Made by a program: the position numbers and the translations under genes. From Candidatus Melainabacteria bacterium (GTDB taxonomy: Bacteria; Cyanobacteriota; Vampirovibrionia; Gastranaerophilales; Gastranaerophilaceae): a stretch of 64,000 nucleotides of DNA. Below are positions 24,532 through 33,692 of this stretch, piece by piece. The stretch spans positions 1-64,000 of the forward strand of contig QHMG01000008.1 of assembly GCA_003258725.1 (NCBI GenBank), in the 5' to 3' direction. Under the pieces are notes generated by a model. The model searched no databases. It saw nothing but the letters and a program-made list of their open reading frames with translations, and was not told the DNA's origin. Positions within the stretch are counted from its first letter, which is position 1, and each line of letters begins with the position of its first letter.

Positions 24532-25872
24532 TTTGTGAATTAATTTTTGAGCTGCGTTTAGCATCAAATCTATACTTGTAGAGAATGGTGGAGCATAAGT
24601 TATATCGTCACCAACAAATTCTTGTAATGTCATTTTAGACAAAAGTGCTGATGTAAGAGTATTTATACGCTTATCCACATCACCCGTGCCAATTCCTTGC
24701 GCACCTAAAATTCGGTTTGTTGTTCTATCAGCAACAAGTTTGAGTGTAATTCGCTTTGCATTTGGCATATAGCCAGCTTTATCATTTTTTTTAATTATCA
24801 CTGAAACAGGATCAAAACCATATTTTTTAGCATCAGTTTCTGTTAATCCTGTCATCGACATTGTAAAATTAAAATATTTAGAAACAGCAGAGCCTAAAAC
24901 TCCCGTAAATTCTTCGTTTAAGCCCGCAACATTTATTGCACAGCAACGTCCTTCTTTGTTTGCGGTTGAACCTAATGGAATCCAGCATGGCACATCTGCA
25001 ACTATATTATACTTTTCAACACAATCACCGCACGCATAAATATCTTGAAGATTTGTTTCCATTTTAGAATTTACTTTTATAGCGCCAGTTTCGCCTAGTA
25101 TAATTCCTGCAGACTTTGCCAATTCTACATTTGGTGTTACTCCTATTGACAAAAGAACCATATCAGTCTCAATTTTTACTCCGTTTTTTGTAAGAACACT
25201 TTTCACTACATCATTGCCCTGTAATTCAGCAATACTGTCATTATCAATAATTCTAATACTTTCCAAATCTCTTTGTATAACATGCTTTTGAATAGCTTTT
25301 GACATGTCAGAATCAAAAATTGACATAATATTTTCACGACTATGAATTAACGTTGTCTGCAAATTTTGTCTTACAAAGGCTTCTAGCATTTCAATACCAA
25401 TATACCCTCCACCTAGAATTACAGCTTTTTTACTTTGTAAGATAGCTTGCTTAATTGCAAAACCGTCCTCTAAAGTTCGAAGTGTAAAAACATTTTTTAA
25501 ATTAGTCTTATAAACTTCTGGCACAAAGGCTCTTGCGCCTGTTGAAATAATTAATTTATCATAAGTATCAATAAATTCTTCACCCGTTTCAAGATTTTTA
25601 ACAAGAATTTGTTTTATATTTGAATCAATTTTTTCTACATTATGTTTCAAATAAACGTGTATTCCACTATTTTCAAAGGCTTTGGGAGTTCGTACAACAA
25701 GGTTATTTATATCTGCAAAAGCACCACCAATATAATATGGCAACCCACATTCTGAATATGCAACATTTGTATCAGCCGTATATATAACCACTTCCCAATC
25801 TGGTTTTAAACGTTTTAATTTAGCCGCAGCCTTTGAACCAGCCGCAACAGCGCCTATAACTATAACTTTCAT
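24517..25872 (-). CDS. CoA-disulfide reductase-like FAD/NAD(P) oxidoreductase
   Basis: 451 residues. The FAD-binding motif GAVAAGSKAAAKLKRL opens the protein. The single redox cysteine is Cys42 in YSECGLPYYIGG, as in CoA-disulfide reductases and water-forming NADH oxidases. A second Rossmann motif, GGGYIGIEMLEA, binds NAD(P)H, and IYACGDCVE is the conserved C-terminal FAD contact. No rhodanese domain is attached. It could reduce CoA disulfide or persulfides, or remove oxygen; the choice is open. Confidence 0.85.
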   Translation of the reverse strand: MKVIVIGAVAAGSKAAAKLKRLKPDWEVVIYTADTNVAYSECGLPYYIGGAFADINNLVVRTPKAFENSGIHVYLKHNVEKIDSNIKQILVKNLETGEEFIDTYDKLIISTGARAFVPEVYKTNLKNVFTLRTLEDGFAIKQAILQSKKAVILGGGYIGIEMLEAFVRQNLQTTLIHSRENIMSIFDSDMSKAIQKHVIQRDLESIRIIDNDSIAELQGNDVVKSVLTKNGVKIETDMVLLSIGVTPNVELAKSAGIILGETGAIKVNSKMETNLQDIYACGDCVEKYNIVADVPCWIPLGSTANKEGRCCAINVAGLNEEFTGVLGSAVSKYFNFTMSMTGLTETDAKKYGFDPVSVIIKKNDKAGYMPNAKRITLKLVADRTTNRILGAQGIGTGDVDKRINTLTSALLSKMTLQEFVGDDITYAPPFSTSIDLMLNAAQKLIHKLSMH

Positions 25873-25935
25873 ATCAAAAGTATAAAAAATAAATTATTTT
25901 ATACATTCGACAGCTGGGTAAATTGAAGAATTTAA

Positions 25936-25970
25936 AAGCGCCACGAAAAACGAAGTTTTTCGTGGCGCTT
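25936..25970. terminator. Terminator between the disulfide reductase promoter region and the 25993 gene
   Basis: AAGCGCCACGAAAAAC and its complement form a 16-bp stem with a GAA loop. It follows the stop of the minus-strand gene at 25993 and ends that transcript. Confidence 0.82.
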
Positions 25971-25992
25971 AAAAAATACTTTATATTAGACA

Positions 25993-27630
25993 CTATGTTC
26001 CATAGTATTCAATTGCATCTAAATCATCTTTCCAATTCATTGCATCGTGGATTTTTGCAATTGTTTCAGGGAAGTGTTGTTGCAAGTATTGCGCACGAAC
26101 CCCTAGAGAAATTTTTCCATCGGCAACTGTATTTGTAATGGCGTTTGTTTCTGCAACTACTTCTGCTAATCCGCCCCATTTACCGCCATAATGACCTTTC
26201 GCTTGTGTAAAGTATGAAACGTGATTACGTTCTTCATCTGCGTGATATTTATTAAATGTTTCACGTTCTCTCAGGTATGTTTCTCGAATATCTTTGTTTC
26301 CGGTAAACATTTTATTTTCACCAAGCAATTTTTCTCTATAAGTTTTTTGGGTTTGAGCGTCTTTTGCATGACCTAATTCGTGCAAGAATACGAACAAATC
26401 ATCCATTATTAAAACCTCTTTTGAAACAGGTGAAAATCCAGCTTGAAATATGCTATCAGTACTTTTCATTTTGCCTAAATTATAGACAGTTTCAAACAAT
26501 TCATTTCCAGGTACTTTTTTCATCAAGCTAATTAAGCTCTTTTTATCACCTTCAAATTTCTTTTTAAAATCAAGAGAAACTTCTCTGTCGTGGTGTAAAT
26601 CTTTCACTGTAAGTTTTTTGTCGTTTGTTGTAATGTCATATTTATAACCATTATTTGAAGAAATAAAGTGGTTGTCATCAACAACTTCAAACGATTGAGA
26701 CAGACCCATTAAAATTTTACCGTCTTTATTTGTAATTTTATAATCTACAATACGATTGCCTTGGGGGTCATCTTCATATAAGAATTGAGTTCTTGTACCA
26801 TTTGCAGACTTCATATCTTTTTTAATTGTTTGAATACCTGTTTTTTTGTCAACTGTTGCTTTTACAACATCTTTTGTTTTACCATTTGCGTAAGTATATT
26901 TTATATCGTGCACACCTTCAATTTCAGAAGGTGTCATTTTTTCTTCACGTAGCATATTGCCGTTTTTATCGTTTTTAACAATAGTTTGTTCAAGAATATC
27001 ATACTTCATTCTGTCAAAGTCGTAACGTTGTTTTATGGTTGTAACGGTGTTGTTTCTATAATCAACCTCTTTTTTTGTGTTGGCTTGTGAACTTTCAAAA
27101 TCATACGAAGTTTTTGCGATTATTTCAGTAGTTTTAGCATCAAACTTAAATTTTCCTTTGGAACTACAATCTAGTGTAAATTCTTTTTCTGGTTCGTATT
27201 CATTTTGTTTAAATTCTTTTGCTTCTACGCCTTGTGGTAATTTAGATATTGCGTTTAAAACTTTTTCATTGAATTTATCGTCTTTTAATTCTTTACCCAT
27301 ACGGTAAACTTTTTTCATATCAGACATTGTAAAACTTGTATTGTCTTTAAAAGTATTAACAGTTTCAAAATCTAAAACATTTGTAGCACAAGAAATTTTA
27401 AAATCATTAACCTCTTTTTCTGAAAATCTTGGTTTACCTTCAGAATTTTTCATCGCAGAAACAATTTGTACATACTCATCTTCTTTAGATTTAGTAGGGT
27501 TTTGAATTTTTTTAGAAGATACAAAAATATCTCGAATTGGAGTATTCAAATTAGCAAAAGGTTTATTTGCTAATTTTGTTCCGGTAAAATTAATTTTTGG
27601 TAATCCAAAAGTTATTTTTTGGGTTTTCAT
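25993..27630 (-). CDS. Putative zinc metallopeptidase, HELGH type (paralog 1)
   Basis: 545 residues. The N-terminus contains KINFTGTKLANKPFANLN and RDIFVSS, motifs seen in unrelated neighbours. The middle is made of beta-rich YD-like segments (YTYANGKTKDVV, then TQFLYEDDPQGNRIVDYKI). The C-terminal part holds VFLHELGHAKD, an HExxH zinc site with His417, Glu418 and His421. GGLAEVVAETNA follows, giving Glu490 or Glu494 as the likely third ligand, a gluzincin arrangement. No classical signal peptide. It lies 23 bp after the paralog at 27654. Substrate unknown. Confidence 0.7.
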   Translation of the reverse strand: MKTQKITFGLPKINFTGTKLANKPFANLNTPIRDIFVSSKKIQNPTKSKEDEYVQIVSAMKNSEGKPRFSEKEVNDFKISCATNVLDFETVNTFKDNTSFTMSDMKKVYRMGKELKDDKFNEKVLNAISKLPQGVEAKEFKQNEYEPEKEFTLDCSSKGKFKFDAKTTEIIAKTSYDFESSQANTKKEVDYRNNTVTTIKQRYDFDRMKYDILEQTIVKNDKNGNMLREEKMTPSEIEGVHDIKYTYANGKTKDVVKATVDKKTGIQTIKKDMKSANGTRTQFLYEDDPQGNRIVDYKITNKDGKILMGLSQSFEVVDDNHFISSNNGYKYDITTNDKKLTVKDLHHDREVSLDFKKKFEGDKKSLISLMKKVPGNELFETVYNLGKMKSTDSIFQAGFSPVSKEVLIMDDLFVFLHELGHAKDAQTQKTYREKLLGENKMFTGNKDIRETYLRERETFNKYHADEERNHVSYFTQAKGHYGGKWGGLAEVVAETNAITNTVADGKISLGVRAQYLQQHFPETIAKIHDAMNWKDDLDAIEYYGT

Positions 27631-27653
27631 TTTTCCTTATTTCCTAAATTATT

Positions 27654-29180
27654 TTATGTTCCATAGTATTCAATTGCATCAATTTCATCTCTTAAATTCA
27701 TTTCGTTGCAAATTGCTGAAATTGTTTTTGGAAAATACTGTTGTAGATAATGAGTTCTTGGACTTAAACTTTGAATTTTTTCATCTGTATAAGTTTTTGT
27801 CAAAGCGTTTGTCTCTGCAACAATTTCCATCAAACCACCTAAAGCACCGTTGTAATGACCTTTTGCTTTAGTAAAATATGAAACATGCTCACGTTCTTCA
27901 TTAGAGTGATATTTATTGAAGGCTTCACGTTCTTTTAAATATGCCTTTTGAATATCTTTATTATCAGAGTATCTTTTATCTTTAAGAAGCTCAAAAAACC
28001 CTTTTTGTGTTTGGTGGTCTTTGGCATGACCTAATTCATGTAAAAACACAAACATGTCATCACCAACTTTGACCCCTTTTGACATTGGAGTAAAACATGA
28101 ATTCATTGAGTCTTTAATACCTTGAAAATGGCTTATACTATAAACAGTTTCAAAAAGTTCATCTCCTGGAACTTTTTTTAATGCATTCACTACAGTATTT
28201 CTTCTCCATAAACATTTTTTATTAAAATCAATTGATGCTTCTTTTTGAGTATATAAATCTTTTACAGATAAAGTTTTACCTTCTGTTTTAATTTCATATT
28301 TTCTATGATCCTTAGATGATATAAAATGATTATCATCTAAAACTTCAAACGATTGAGAGTTTTTCATCAAAACCTTACCGTCTTTATCAGTAACTTTATA
28401 GTCAATAATTCTGTTACCTTGTGGATCATCTTCATACAAGAATTGAGTTCTTGTACCATCATCAGACTTCATATCTTTTTTAATTGTTTTAATGCCTGTT
28501 TTTTCGTCAACTGTTGATTTTGCAACTTCTTTAGTTGTGCCATTTGCATAAGTGTACGTAATATCATACATACCTTTAACTTGAGAAGGTGTCATAGTTT
28601 CTTTTCTAAGCATTTTGCCGTTTTTATCATTTTTTACAACGGTTTGTTCTTCTAAAATAAATTCACTTTTTTTATAATCAAAGGATTCTTTTTTAGTTAT
28701 AACTGTATTTGTTCTAAAATCTTCTGTTTGTGTAATTACAATAGCAGTTTTGTTATCTTTTGTTTCTTTAACTTCACGATGAGTTTTAGAAATCATATCC
28801 GTAGTTTTGGCATCAAAAGAATAAATATCACCAACAGGTTTTACAAGATTTACAACCATTTCAGGGTTTTCCATACCTCTTTTTGCACAGATTAAAGAAA
28901 ATTCTTTAAGTGGCTCAAATTTATTTTGTTCAAATTTTGTTGGGTATGCATTGCTTGGAAGTTTTGAGATAGCCATTTTTACCTTTTTAGAGAACTTTTT
29001 ATCTCCAATATCACTACCCATTTCATAAATATCACCATAAATTAATGCATTATATTTTTTATCCGTAGACGACTCAAAAGTATCTTGAACAGGTTCATTC
29101 AAGTTAGCTAGAGGTTTATTTTTATTATCTATTTTTGCTCTGAAAGTTGGTATTCCAATCTTTATTCCGCCAATTTCCAT
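27654..29180 (-). CDS. Putative zinc metallopeptidase, HELGH type (paralog 2)
   Basis: 508 residues, aligned through most of its length with the downstream gene: NKPLANLNEPVQDTFESS near the start, KTGIKTIKKDMKS and TQFLYEDDPQGNRIIDYKV in the middle, and FVFLHELGHAKDHQT with His381 and His385. GGLMEIVAETNALT supplies the third ligand. The N-terminus lacks the exact F-T-G motif (it has PTFRAKID). The pair arose by tandem duplication, and both zinc sites are kept, so both are probably active. Confidence 0.7.
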   Translation of the reverse strand: MEIGGIKIGIPTFRAKIDNKNKPLANLNEPVQDTFESSTDKKYNALIYGDIYEMGSDIGDKKFSKKVKMAISKLPSNAYPTKFEQNKFEPLKEFSLICAKRGMENPEMVVNLVKPVGDIYSFDAKTTDMISKTHREVKETKDNKTAIVITQTEDFRTNTVITKKESFDYKKSEFILEEQTVVKNDKNGKMLRKETMTPSQVKGMYDITYTYANGTTKEVAKSTVDEKTGIKTIKKDMKSDDGTRTQFLYEDDPQGNRIIDYKVTDKDGKVLMKNSQSFEVLDDNHFISSKDHRKYEIKTEGKTLSVKDLYTQKEASIDFNKKCLWRRNTVVNALKKVPGDELFETVYSISHFQGIKDSMNSCFTPMSKGVKVGDDMFVFLHELGHAKDHQTQKGFFELLKDKRYSDNKDIQKAYLKEREAFNKYHSNEEREHVSYFTKAKGHYNGALGGLMEIVAETNALTKTYTDEKIQSLSPRTHYLQQYFPKTISAICNEMNLRDEIDAIEYYGT

Positions 29181-29238
29181 GAAAACTCCTTTATCTACAC
29201 ATGCTATTTAACGGAGATAAACATGAAAAATTGCCTAA

Positions 29239-30360
29239 TTATGTGATTGTGTAAACTTTTTTGTAGTATAAATAACTACCGACAATTGCAATTAAAATAT
29301 TTGGAATCCAAGCGGCAAAAAATGGTGGTAATGCACCCGCCTCACCAAAGGAAACAGACAAGGCTCTTAGTAAGTAATAGAAGAAAATAATTAAAATACT
29401 AAACAAGAAGCCTCTATTATATCTTACACGTGGTGGTGTAATAGCAAGTGGCACACCTATTAGTACAAATACAACTGTTGTTACAGGTAACGCAATTTTA
29501 TCGTGTAGTTGAATTGCTAACGATGCTTTTACTTCTTTTGAAATATCTCTGTGAGTTGCTAAATATTTAACCAATTGGAAGAAATTTTGCTCTTGTGCAA
29601 CATTTTTTTCTAATTCCTTTGATAAATCCATACCAAATTGGGCTAAAGAATGTTCAAAAATCGTTGTATTTAACACATTCCCATTATCTGATACGGTATA
29701 AATTGCACCTTTATCAAATTCCCAACCCTTAGGAGAAGTTGCCCCTTGTTTTGCTTGAAGAACTTGAATTGTATCCTCTTTTGAAATATCAAGCACTGTA
29801 ATATTATAAAGCGTATTATTTTCACAATGTCCAACATAGAACAAACGTCTCAATCCCTTGTCACCAACCTCTTTAAAAACAAAGTTTTGTTTACCATTTG
29901 GAATATTTTTTTGACCAAATGCCCAAAGAGCCAAGTTTTTAGACTGTTTTGTCGCAGCAGGAACAATTGTTTCGTTAATGAAAAAGCTGAAACAAGCCAT
30001 TACTATCGCAAAAATAAAGATTGGTTTTGCAATACGTTCAAGCCCAATACCGCAAGAACGCATTACTGTAATTTCTGATGCCAAACTTAATCTATTAAGT
30101 GTCATTACTGTTGAAAGTAATACCCCCATTGGAATTGTCATTACAAACACCGACGGCAAGTTCAAAATAATCATAATTAACGCTACTTTGAACGGAATAC
30201 CATACATAGAAATTTGTTTAATTAGTGTAATAAATGTATCTGATGCAAAAATAATCGCAGTAAAAACAAATACCCCCATCAAAAACATCTCTATAACTTG
30301 TTTTAAAAGGTATTTATCTAACTGTTTTAACTTTTTAAAAAGTTGGATTATTTTTCTCAT
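29239..30360 (-). CDS. lptF: LptF/LptG-family permease (lipopolysaccharide export)
   Basis: 373 residues of the YjgP/YjgQ family: three N-terminal helices, a periplasmic beta-rich region (about residues 130-265) and three C-terminal helices. Signature segments are LLSTVMTLNRLSLASEITVMRSCGIG and PLAITPPRVRYNRGFLFSI. With its partner and LptB it extracts lipopolysaccharide from the inner membrane, so the host has an outer membrane. Only one such gene is visible, and I cannot say whether it is the F or G type. The metallopeptidase pair follows on the same strand. Confidence 0.88.
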   Translation of the reverse strand: MRKIIQLFKKLKQLDKYLLKQVIEMFLMGVFVFTAIIFASDTFITLIKQISMYGIPFKVALIMIILNLPSVFVMTIPMGVLLSTVMTLNRLSLASEITVMRSCGIGLERIAKPIFIFAIVMACFSFFINETIVPAATKQSKNLALWAFGQKNIPNGKQNFVFKEVGDKGLRRLFYVGHCENNTLYNITVLDISKEDTIQVLQAKQGATSPKGWEFDKGAIYTVSDNGNVLNTTIFEHSLAQFGMDLSKELEKNVAQEQNFFQLVKYLATHRDISKEVKASLAIQLHDKIALPVTTVVFVLIGVPLAITPPRVRYNRGFLFSILIIFFYYLLRALSVSFGEAGALPPFFAAWIPNILIAIVGSYLYYKKVYTIT

Positions 30361-30439
30361 AAATCTATTTTATTTTAAATATGATTATTAATCAAATTTT
30401 ATTAAGCAATTTAATTACAACATAAAAACTAAACAAAAT

Positions 30440-30468
30440 TTGACAATTTTAAAAAATAATGTTCTAAT
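30440..30468 (+). promoter_or_regulatory. Sigma-70 promoter of the tail-fibre-like gene pair
   Basis: TTGACA at 30440-30445, 17-bp spacer, TCTAAT at 30463-30468. The start codon lies 49 bases past the -10, and TGGAAAGG provides the ribosome site. Confidence 0.7.
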
Positions 30469-30517
30469 TGATTGAACGCCCTTGTTATATGTTGCTCAAT
30501 AAATTGGAAAGGTATTT

Positions 30518-31534
30518 ATGGGCAAATTTATTGTGCCAAATATTTTTATTGCAGGTACAAAAGCAAAAGCACAAGAAGTTAATGAAAATTTTGCATCTAT
30601 TCAAGAAGAACTTGAAAAAAAAGCCTTAAAAGAAGGTAGTGAAAATCAAACCTTTTATGTTGCAAACGCAACCGAAGACGGACAAGCTGTTTCCAAGAAT
30701 CAAATGCAAACCTTTGTCGCCGAAACAAACAATACAACTCTCGCAAAAGCCTGTGCAGACAAATTATCACTTTTTGCAAGTAGCGGAAATACTGATAATG
30801 AAGGAAATGCAGAGTTAATTACATTTTCTGATTTAGAATTAACTTTTTTAGTAGGCAACAACTATCCAACTTTAAAGGGAAATATTCAAGGTGAAAATAT
30901 TGAAATTAAAGAAATAGAAAACTTTTCTTTAAGTGGTTTCGTTAACGGAACATATAACATTTTTGTTAACAAAAATGGTGAAATTTCAGTTTTATCGAAT
31001 AATATTTATATTCAACCACAAGAGCCGACTTTATTACTTAACGATATTTGGGTAGATACCTCTATCATGCCGGATAGAATCCTACAATTTAATGGTTCAA
31101 ACAAAGTTAATTTTGAAGGTTTATTTATTGGCAAGGTTGTAATTGAAAACTCTGAAATAACCTCAGTTACAACAATTCCATACGACTCTAAAACTGTAAC
31201 TATTGTAAACCAAAGCCACAATGCACATATCATTGAAACTTACCAAAACGAACACAGCTGGTATAGAATTTGGTCTGACGGCTTTGTCGAACAGGGCGGA
31301 ATTGTACAATCAATGGGAGTAAACAGCGCTCGTACGATAACATTATTAAAACCCTACAAAGATACTCATTACTCGGTAATTGCTTCATTTCGTTCTGGCA
31401 CAACAGGTTCATGGGGTAATACAATGGGGGCTTATCCAGTTAACAACACTCAAATTCGTGTTGTACAAGGTTGGTACGGCGACACCATTGCAGTACATAT
31501 TCAATGGCGAGCTTGCGGCTATTTAGAAGGATAG
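30518..31534 (+). CDS. Phage-type tail fibre / receptor-binding-like protein
   Basis: 338 residues. The N-terminus (MGKFIVPNIFIAGTKAKAQE, then VNENFASI) resembles tail-fibre attachment regions. The C-terminal domain has HSWYRIWSDGFVEQGGIV, then TLLKPYKDTHYSV and a final WRACGYLEG. This is the pattern of tip domains in tail fibres of gut phages (gp53-like C-terminal domain). No other structural phage gene is present. It is paired with the downstream gene and has its own promoter and terminator, so it is an isolated cassette. Confidence 0.7.
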   Translation: MGKFIVPNIFIAGTKAKAQEVNENFASIQEELEKKALKEGSENQTFYVANATEDGQAVSKNQMQTFVAETNNTTLAKACADKLSLFASSGNTDNEGNAELITFSDLELTFLVGNNYPTLKGNIQGENIEIKEIENFSLSGFVNGTYNIFVNKNGEISVLSNNIYIQPQEPTLLLNDIWVDTSIMPDRILQFNGSNKVNFEGLFIGKVVIENSEITSVTTIPYDSKTVTIVNQSHNAHIIETYQNEHSWYRIWSDGFVEQGGIVQSMGVNSARTITLLKPYKDTHYSVIASFRSGTTGSWGNTMGAYPVNNTQIRVVQGWYGDTIAVHIQWRACGYLEG

Positions 31535-31546
31535 AAAGGAGATAAC

Positions 31547-31855
31547 ATGGAAATAAAAACAAGTTTAAATAAACCTTATACCGAAAATGAAAAGATGAAT
31601 TTTATCGTTAAACAAAATCATAACCTAGGCTATAACATTGTCGAAACAGATACAACACTTGAAGCGTGGGGAAAGACAGAGGAAGAAATCCAAGCAGAAG
31701 AAAACGAAAATAAAAAGTTGGAAATTCAAAAACAACTTGATGAACTTGATAAAAAGCGTATTCGTGCAGTCTGTGAACCCTCTATGAAAACTGAAACTCA
31801 AAGTTGGTTAGATTATTACAACGAAGAAATTAAAAAACTAAGAGAGATGTTATAA
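31547..31855 (+). CDS. Phage-type tail-fibre partner protein
   Basis: 102 residues starting MEIKTSLNKPYTENEKMNF, with TLEAWGKTEEEIQ and a helical second half in which LDELDKKRIRAVCEPS and WLDYYNEEIKKLREML are recognisable from small proteins that follow phage tail fibres. It starts 12 bp after the fibre gene, with AAAGGAG as SD. A chaperone or assembly role is inferred by position. Confidence 0.65.
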   Translation: MEIKTSLNKPYTENEKMNFIVKQNHNLGYNIVETDTTLEAWGKTEEEIQAEENENKKLEIQKQLDELDKKRIRAVCEPSMKTETQSWLDYYNEEIKKLREML

Positions 31856-31857
31856 AA

Positions 31858-31884
31858 AAGGGCGGAGCTAAAAGCTCCGCCCTT
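31858..31884. terminator. Terminator of the tail-fibre cassette
   Basis: AAGGGCGGAGCT, AAA, AGCTCCGCCCTT, a 12-bp perfect stem between two converging genes. Confidence 0.85.
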
Positions 31885-31888
31885 CTGA

Positions 31889-33592
31889 TTATTTTTTATA
31901 CGGGCGTTTTCTAAATAAGAAATACGTATTATCATTAAATGAAACTCTTTCAACCAAATCACATTGTTCTAAGAAAATATCTTTAGTGTCATCAAAAATT
32001 CTAAATAAACTACCTAGAATTCTATCATTATGAACAGCTTCAACAGTTGCAAATTGTTGTCTATATTGTTCTTTAGGAGCTAGAGCTTGATTATCTGGAC
32101 CATAAATAATCATTACAATATAACGTCCTGCCTCAACTTGGTCAAGATATGTTTTTTTAATGAAATCATAATATCTTTGTGAAACGTGATTATTACTTTG
32201 AATAATATTTAACCACACTTCATCAACATGACCTTGCTCCATTGCTTGAATTTGATAATCATCATAAACAAGTTTGTTATAAGGTTTTCTAAATTCATGC
32301 ATAGATTCAAATGCAGGACATCTTGGAGAGGTTGGAGTTTGATATATAAACGAAACACTCGATGCAAAAGGTCTATAAACAATATCTCTATTATCTAAAC
32401 CTTTTGATTCAAAATAATTATTAGCATCTAAAATCGCATTTGTTTTAGTAATCACATAAGCTGGATCTTTAAAAATGTAATAACAACTAAATCCTGTAAA
32501 TGCGATTAAAAATATTGCAATATGCCATTTTTTCAATTTTGAAAAACCAACCGCAGCTAAAATCATCAAAATTGGAACAATGAAAATTATATATCTTGGT
32601 ACAAGCACAATAACTTTAAGCATACAAGATATCAAAATAATCACATACGCTATTGTAATCATCAAAAATGCCATATATAATTTTGCATCTTTTTCCTTAA
32701 ATGCTCTAATTAATGCACAAATAAAGTAAACAATTGGAATAACTACCGATACAAAGAATAAGAAATCAATCATTATCGGCAAATATTGTGTCCAAAATAA
32801 CATTCCAACTTTTGCTCCAAAGAAGTTTTGAACATTACCAACAAAGTTGATAAATTGAAAACTTGGAATATGAAACATTATAAACTTACTTCTTTGATAA
32901 GCATAATAAATTGCTATTATAAAATAAGGCACTAACAAAATAAGTTGATAAACTCTATAAGTTAGATATTTTCTAATTTTTTCAGTTTCTTCCTTTTGTG
33001 CCAAAAATAAATATAAAGTATATGCTATTGCTTGTCCAATATTAAAAACAATACCACCAATTAACAAATATGGTATCAAAGTATTTGTTACCAAAAGTTT
33101 TATCAAGGATTTTTTGTCACCTTTTGCATCAAAATCCAACAAATAATTCATTGATAAAACCGCCAAGAATGTAACCATCATATACATTCTGACTTCAATT
33201 GAATAATAAATCATCAATGGGCTAACTGCAACCAAAATTGCTGAAATTATGCCAACTATTTTATCATTCTTGTACAATTTTTTAGCCACAATATAGGTTA
33301 GTGGAATAGTTGCAACACCAAAAATTACGCTCGAAAATCTAAGCAAAATTTCAGATGTACCAAATATTTTTAACCAAAAATGTAAAAAGTAAAAATAAAA
33401 TGGTGTATGTTGAAAATCTTTTGTAAATAGAAAGTTGTCAATGCCAAAAGGGAACTGTTGAACAGCCACCAAAATTGAATGTCCTTCGTCATACCACATC
33501 GGACAATTTGAAATTGCAACTCTCAACTCTAATCCAAATAATGTTATCAAACCTAATAATATTGGCACATAATATTTTCTAATCTTTTCCAT
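31889..33592 (-). CDS. GT39-like membrane glycosyltransferase (ArnT/PMT-type)
   Basis: About 567 residues and some ten to twelve membrane helices. The first loop after helix 1 reads MWYDEGHSILVAVQQ, with the acidic pair typical of lipid-phosphate-sugar dependent GT-C enzymes, and DFQHTPFYFYFLHFWLKIF follows, the PMT_2 pattern. A soluble C-terminal domain of about 170 residues is probably periplasmic. It would move a sugar from a polyprenyl donor to lipid A, protein or glycan; acceptor unknown. TATAAT lies nine bases before the chosen ATG. Confidence 0.78.
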   Translation of the reverse strand: MEKIRKYYVPILLGLITLFGLELRVAISNCPMWYDEGHSILVAVQQFPFGIDNFLFTKDFQHTPFYFYFLHFWLKIFGTSEILLRFSSVIFGVATIPLTYIVAKKLYKNDKIVGIISAILVAVSPLMIYYSIEVRMYMMVTFLAVLSMNYLLDFDAKGDKKSLIKLLVTNTLIPYLLIGGIVFNIGQAIAYTLYLFLAQKEETEKIRKYLTYRVYQLILLVPYFIIAIYYAYQRSKFIMFHIPSFQFINFVGNVQNFFGAKVGMLFWTQYLPIMIDFLFFVSVVIPIVYFICALIRAFKEKDAKLYMAFLMITIAYVIILISCMLKVIVLVPRYIIFIVPILMILAAVGFSKLKKWHIAIFLIAFTGFSCYYIFKDPAYVITKTNAILDANNYFESKGLDNRDIVYRPFASSVSFIYQTPTSPRCPAFESMHEFRKPYNKLVYDDYQIQAMEQGHVDEVWLNIIQSNNHVSQRYYDFIKKTYLDQVEAGRYIVMIIYGPDNQALAPKEQYRQQFATVEAVHNDRILGSLFRIFDDTKDIFLEQCDLVERVSFNDNTYFLFRKRPYKK

Positions 33593-33601
33593 AATACACA
33601 A

Positions 33602-33607
33602 ATTATA
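33602..33607 (-). promoter_or_regulatory. -10 box with very short leader before the GT39-like gene
   Basis: TATAAT on the minus strand ends nine bases before the ATG at 33590-33592. No SD fits in between. Together with the PHP gene this points to leaderless or nearly leaderless messages. Confidence 0.45.
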
Positions 33608-33692
33608 TGATTAAAAAAAATATTTATCAATTAAAATATTAATTAAAAATGAAGTTTTTAGATATTATTAAAAAGAGAGTTAAAATAATAAT

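Noticed and set aside
30518..31855. Complete prophage
   Set aside because: No capsid, terminase, portal or lysis genes in the surrounding tens of kilobases.
33600..33692. CIRCE or heat-shock operator before clpB
   Set aside because: No TTAGCACTC-type inverted repeat is present in the gap.
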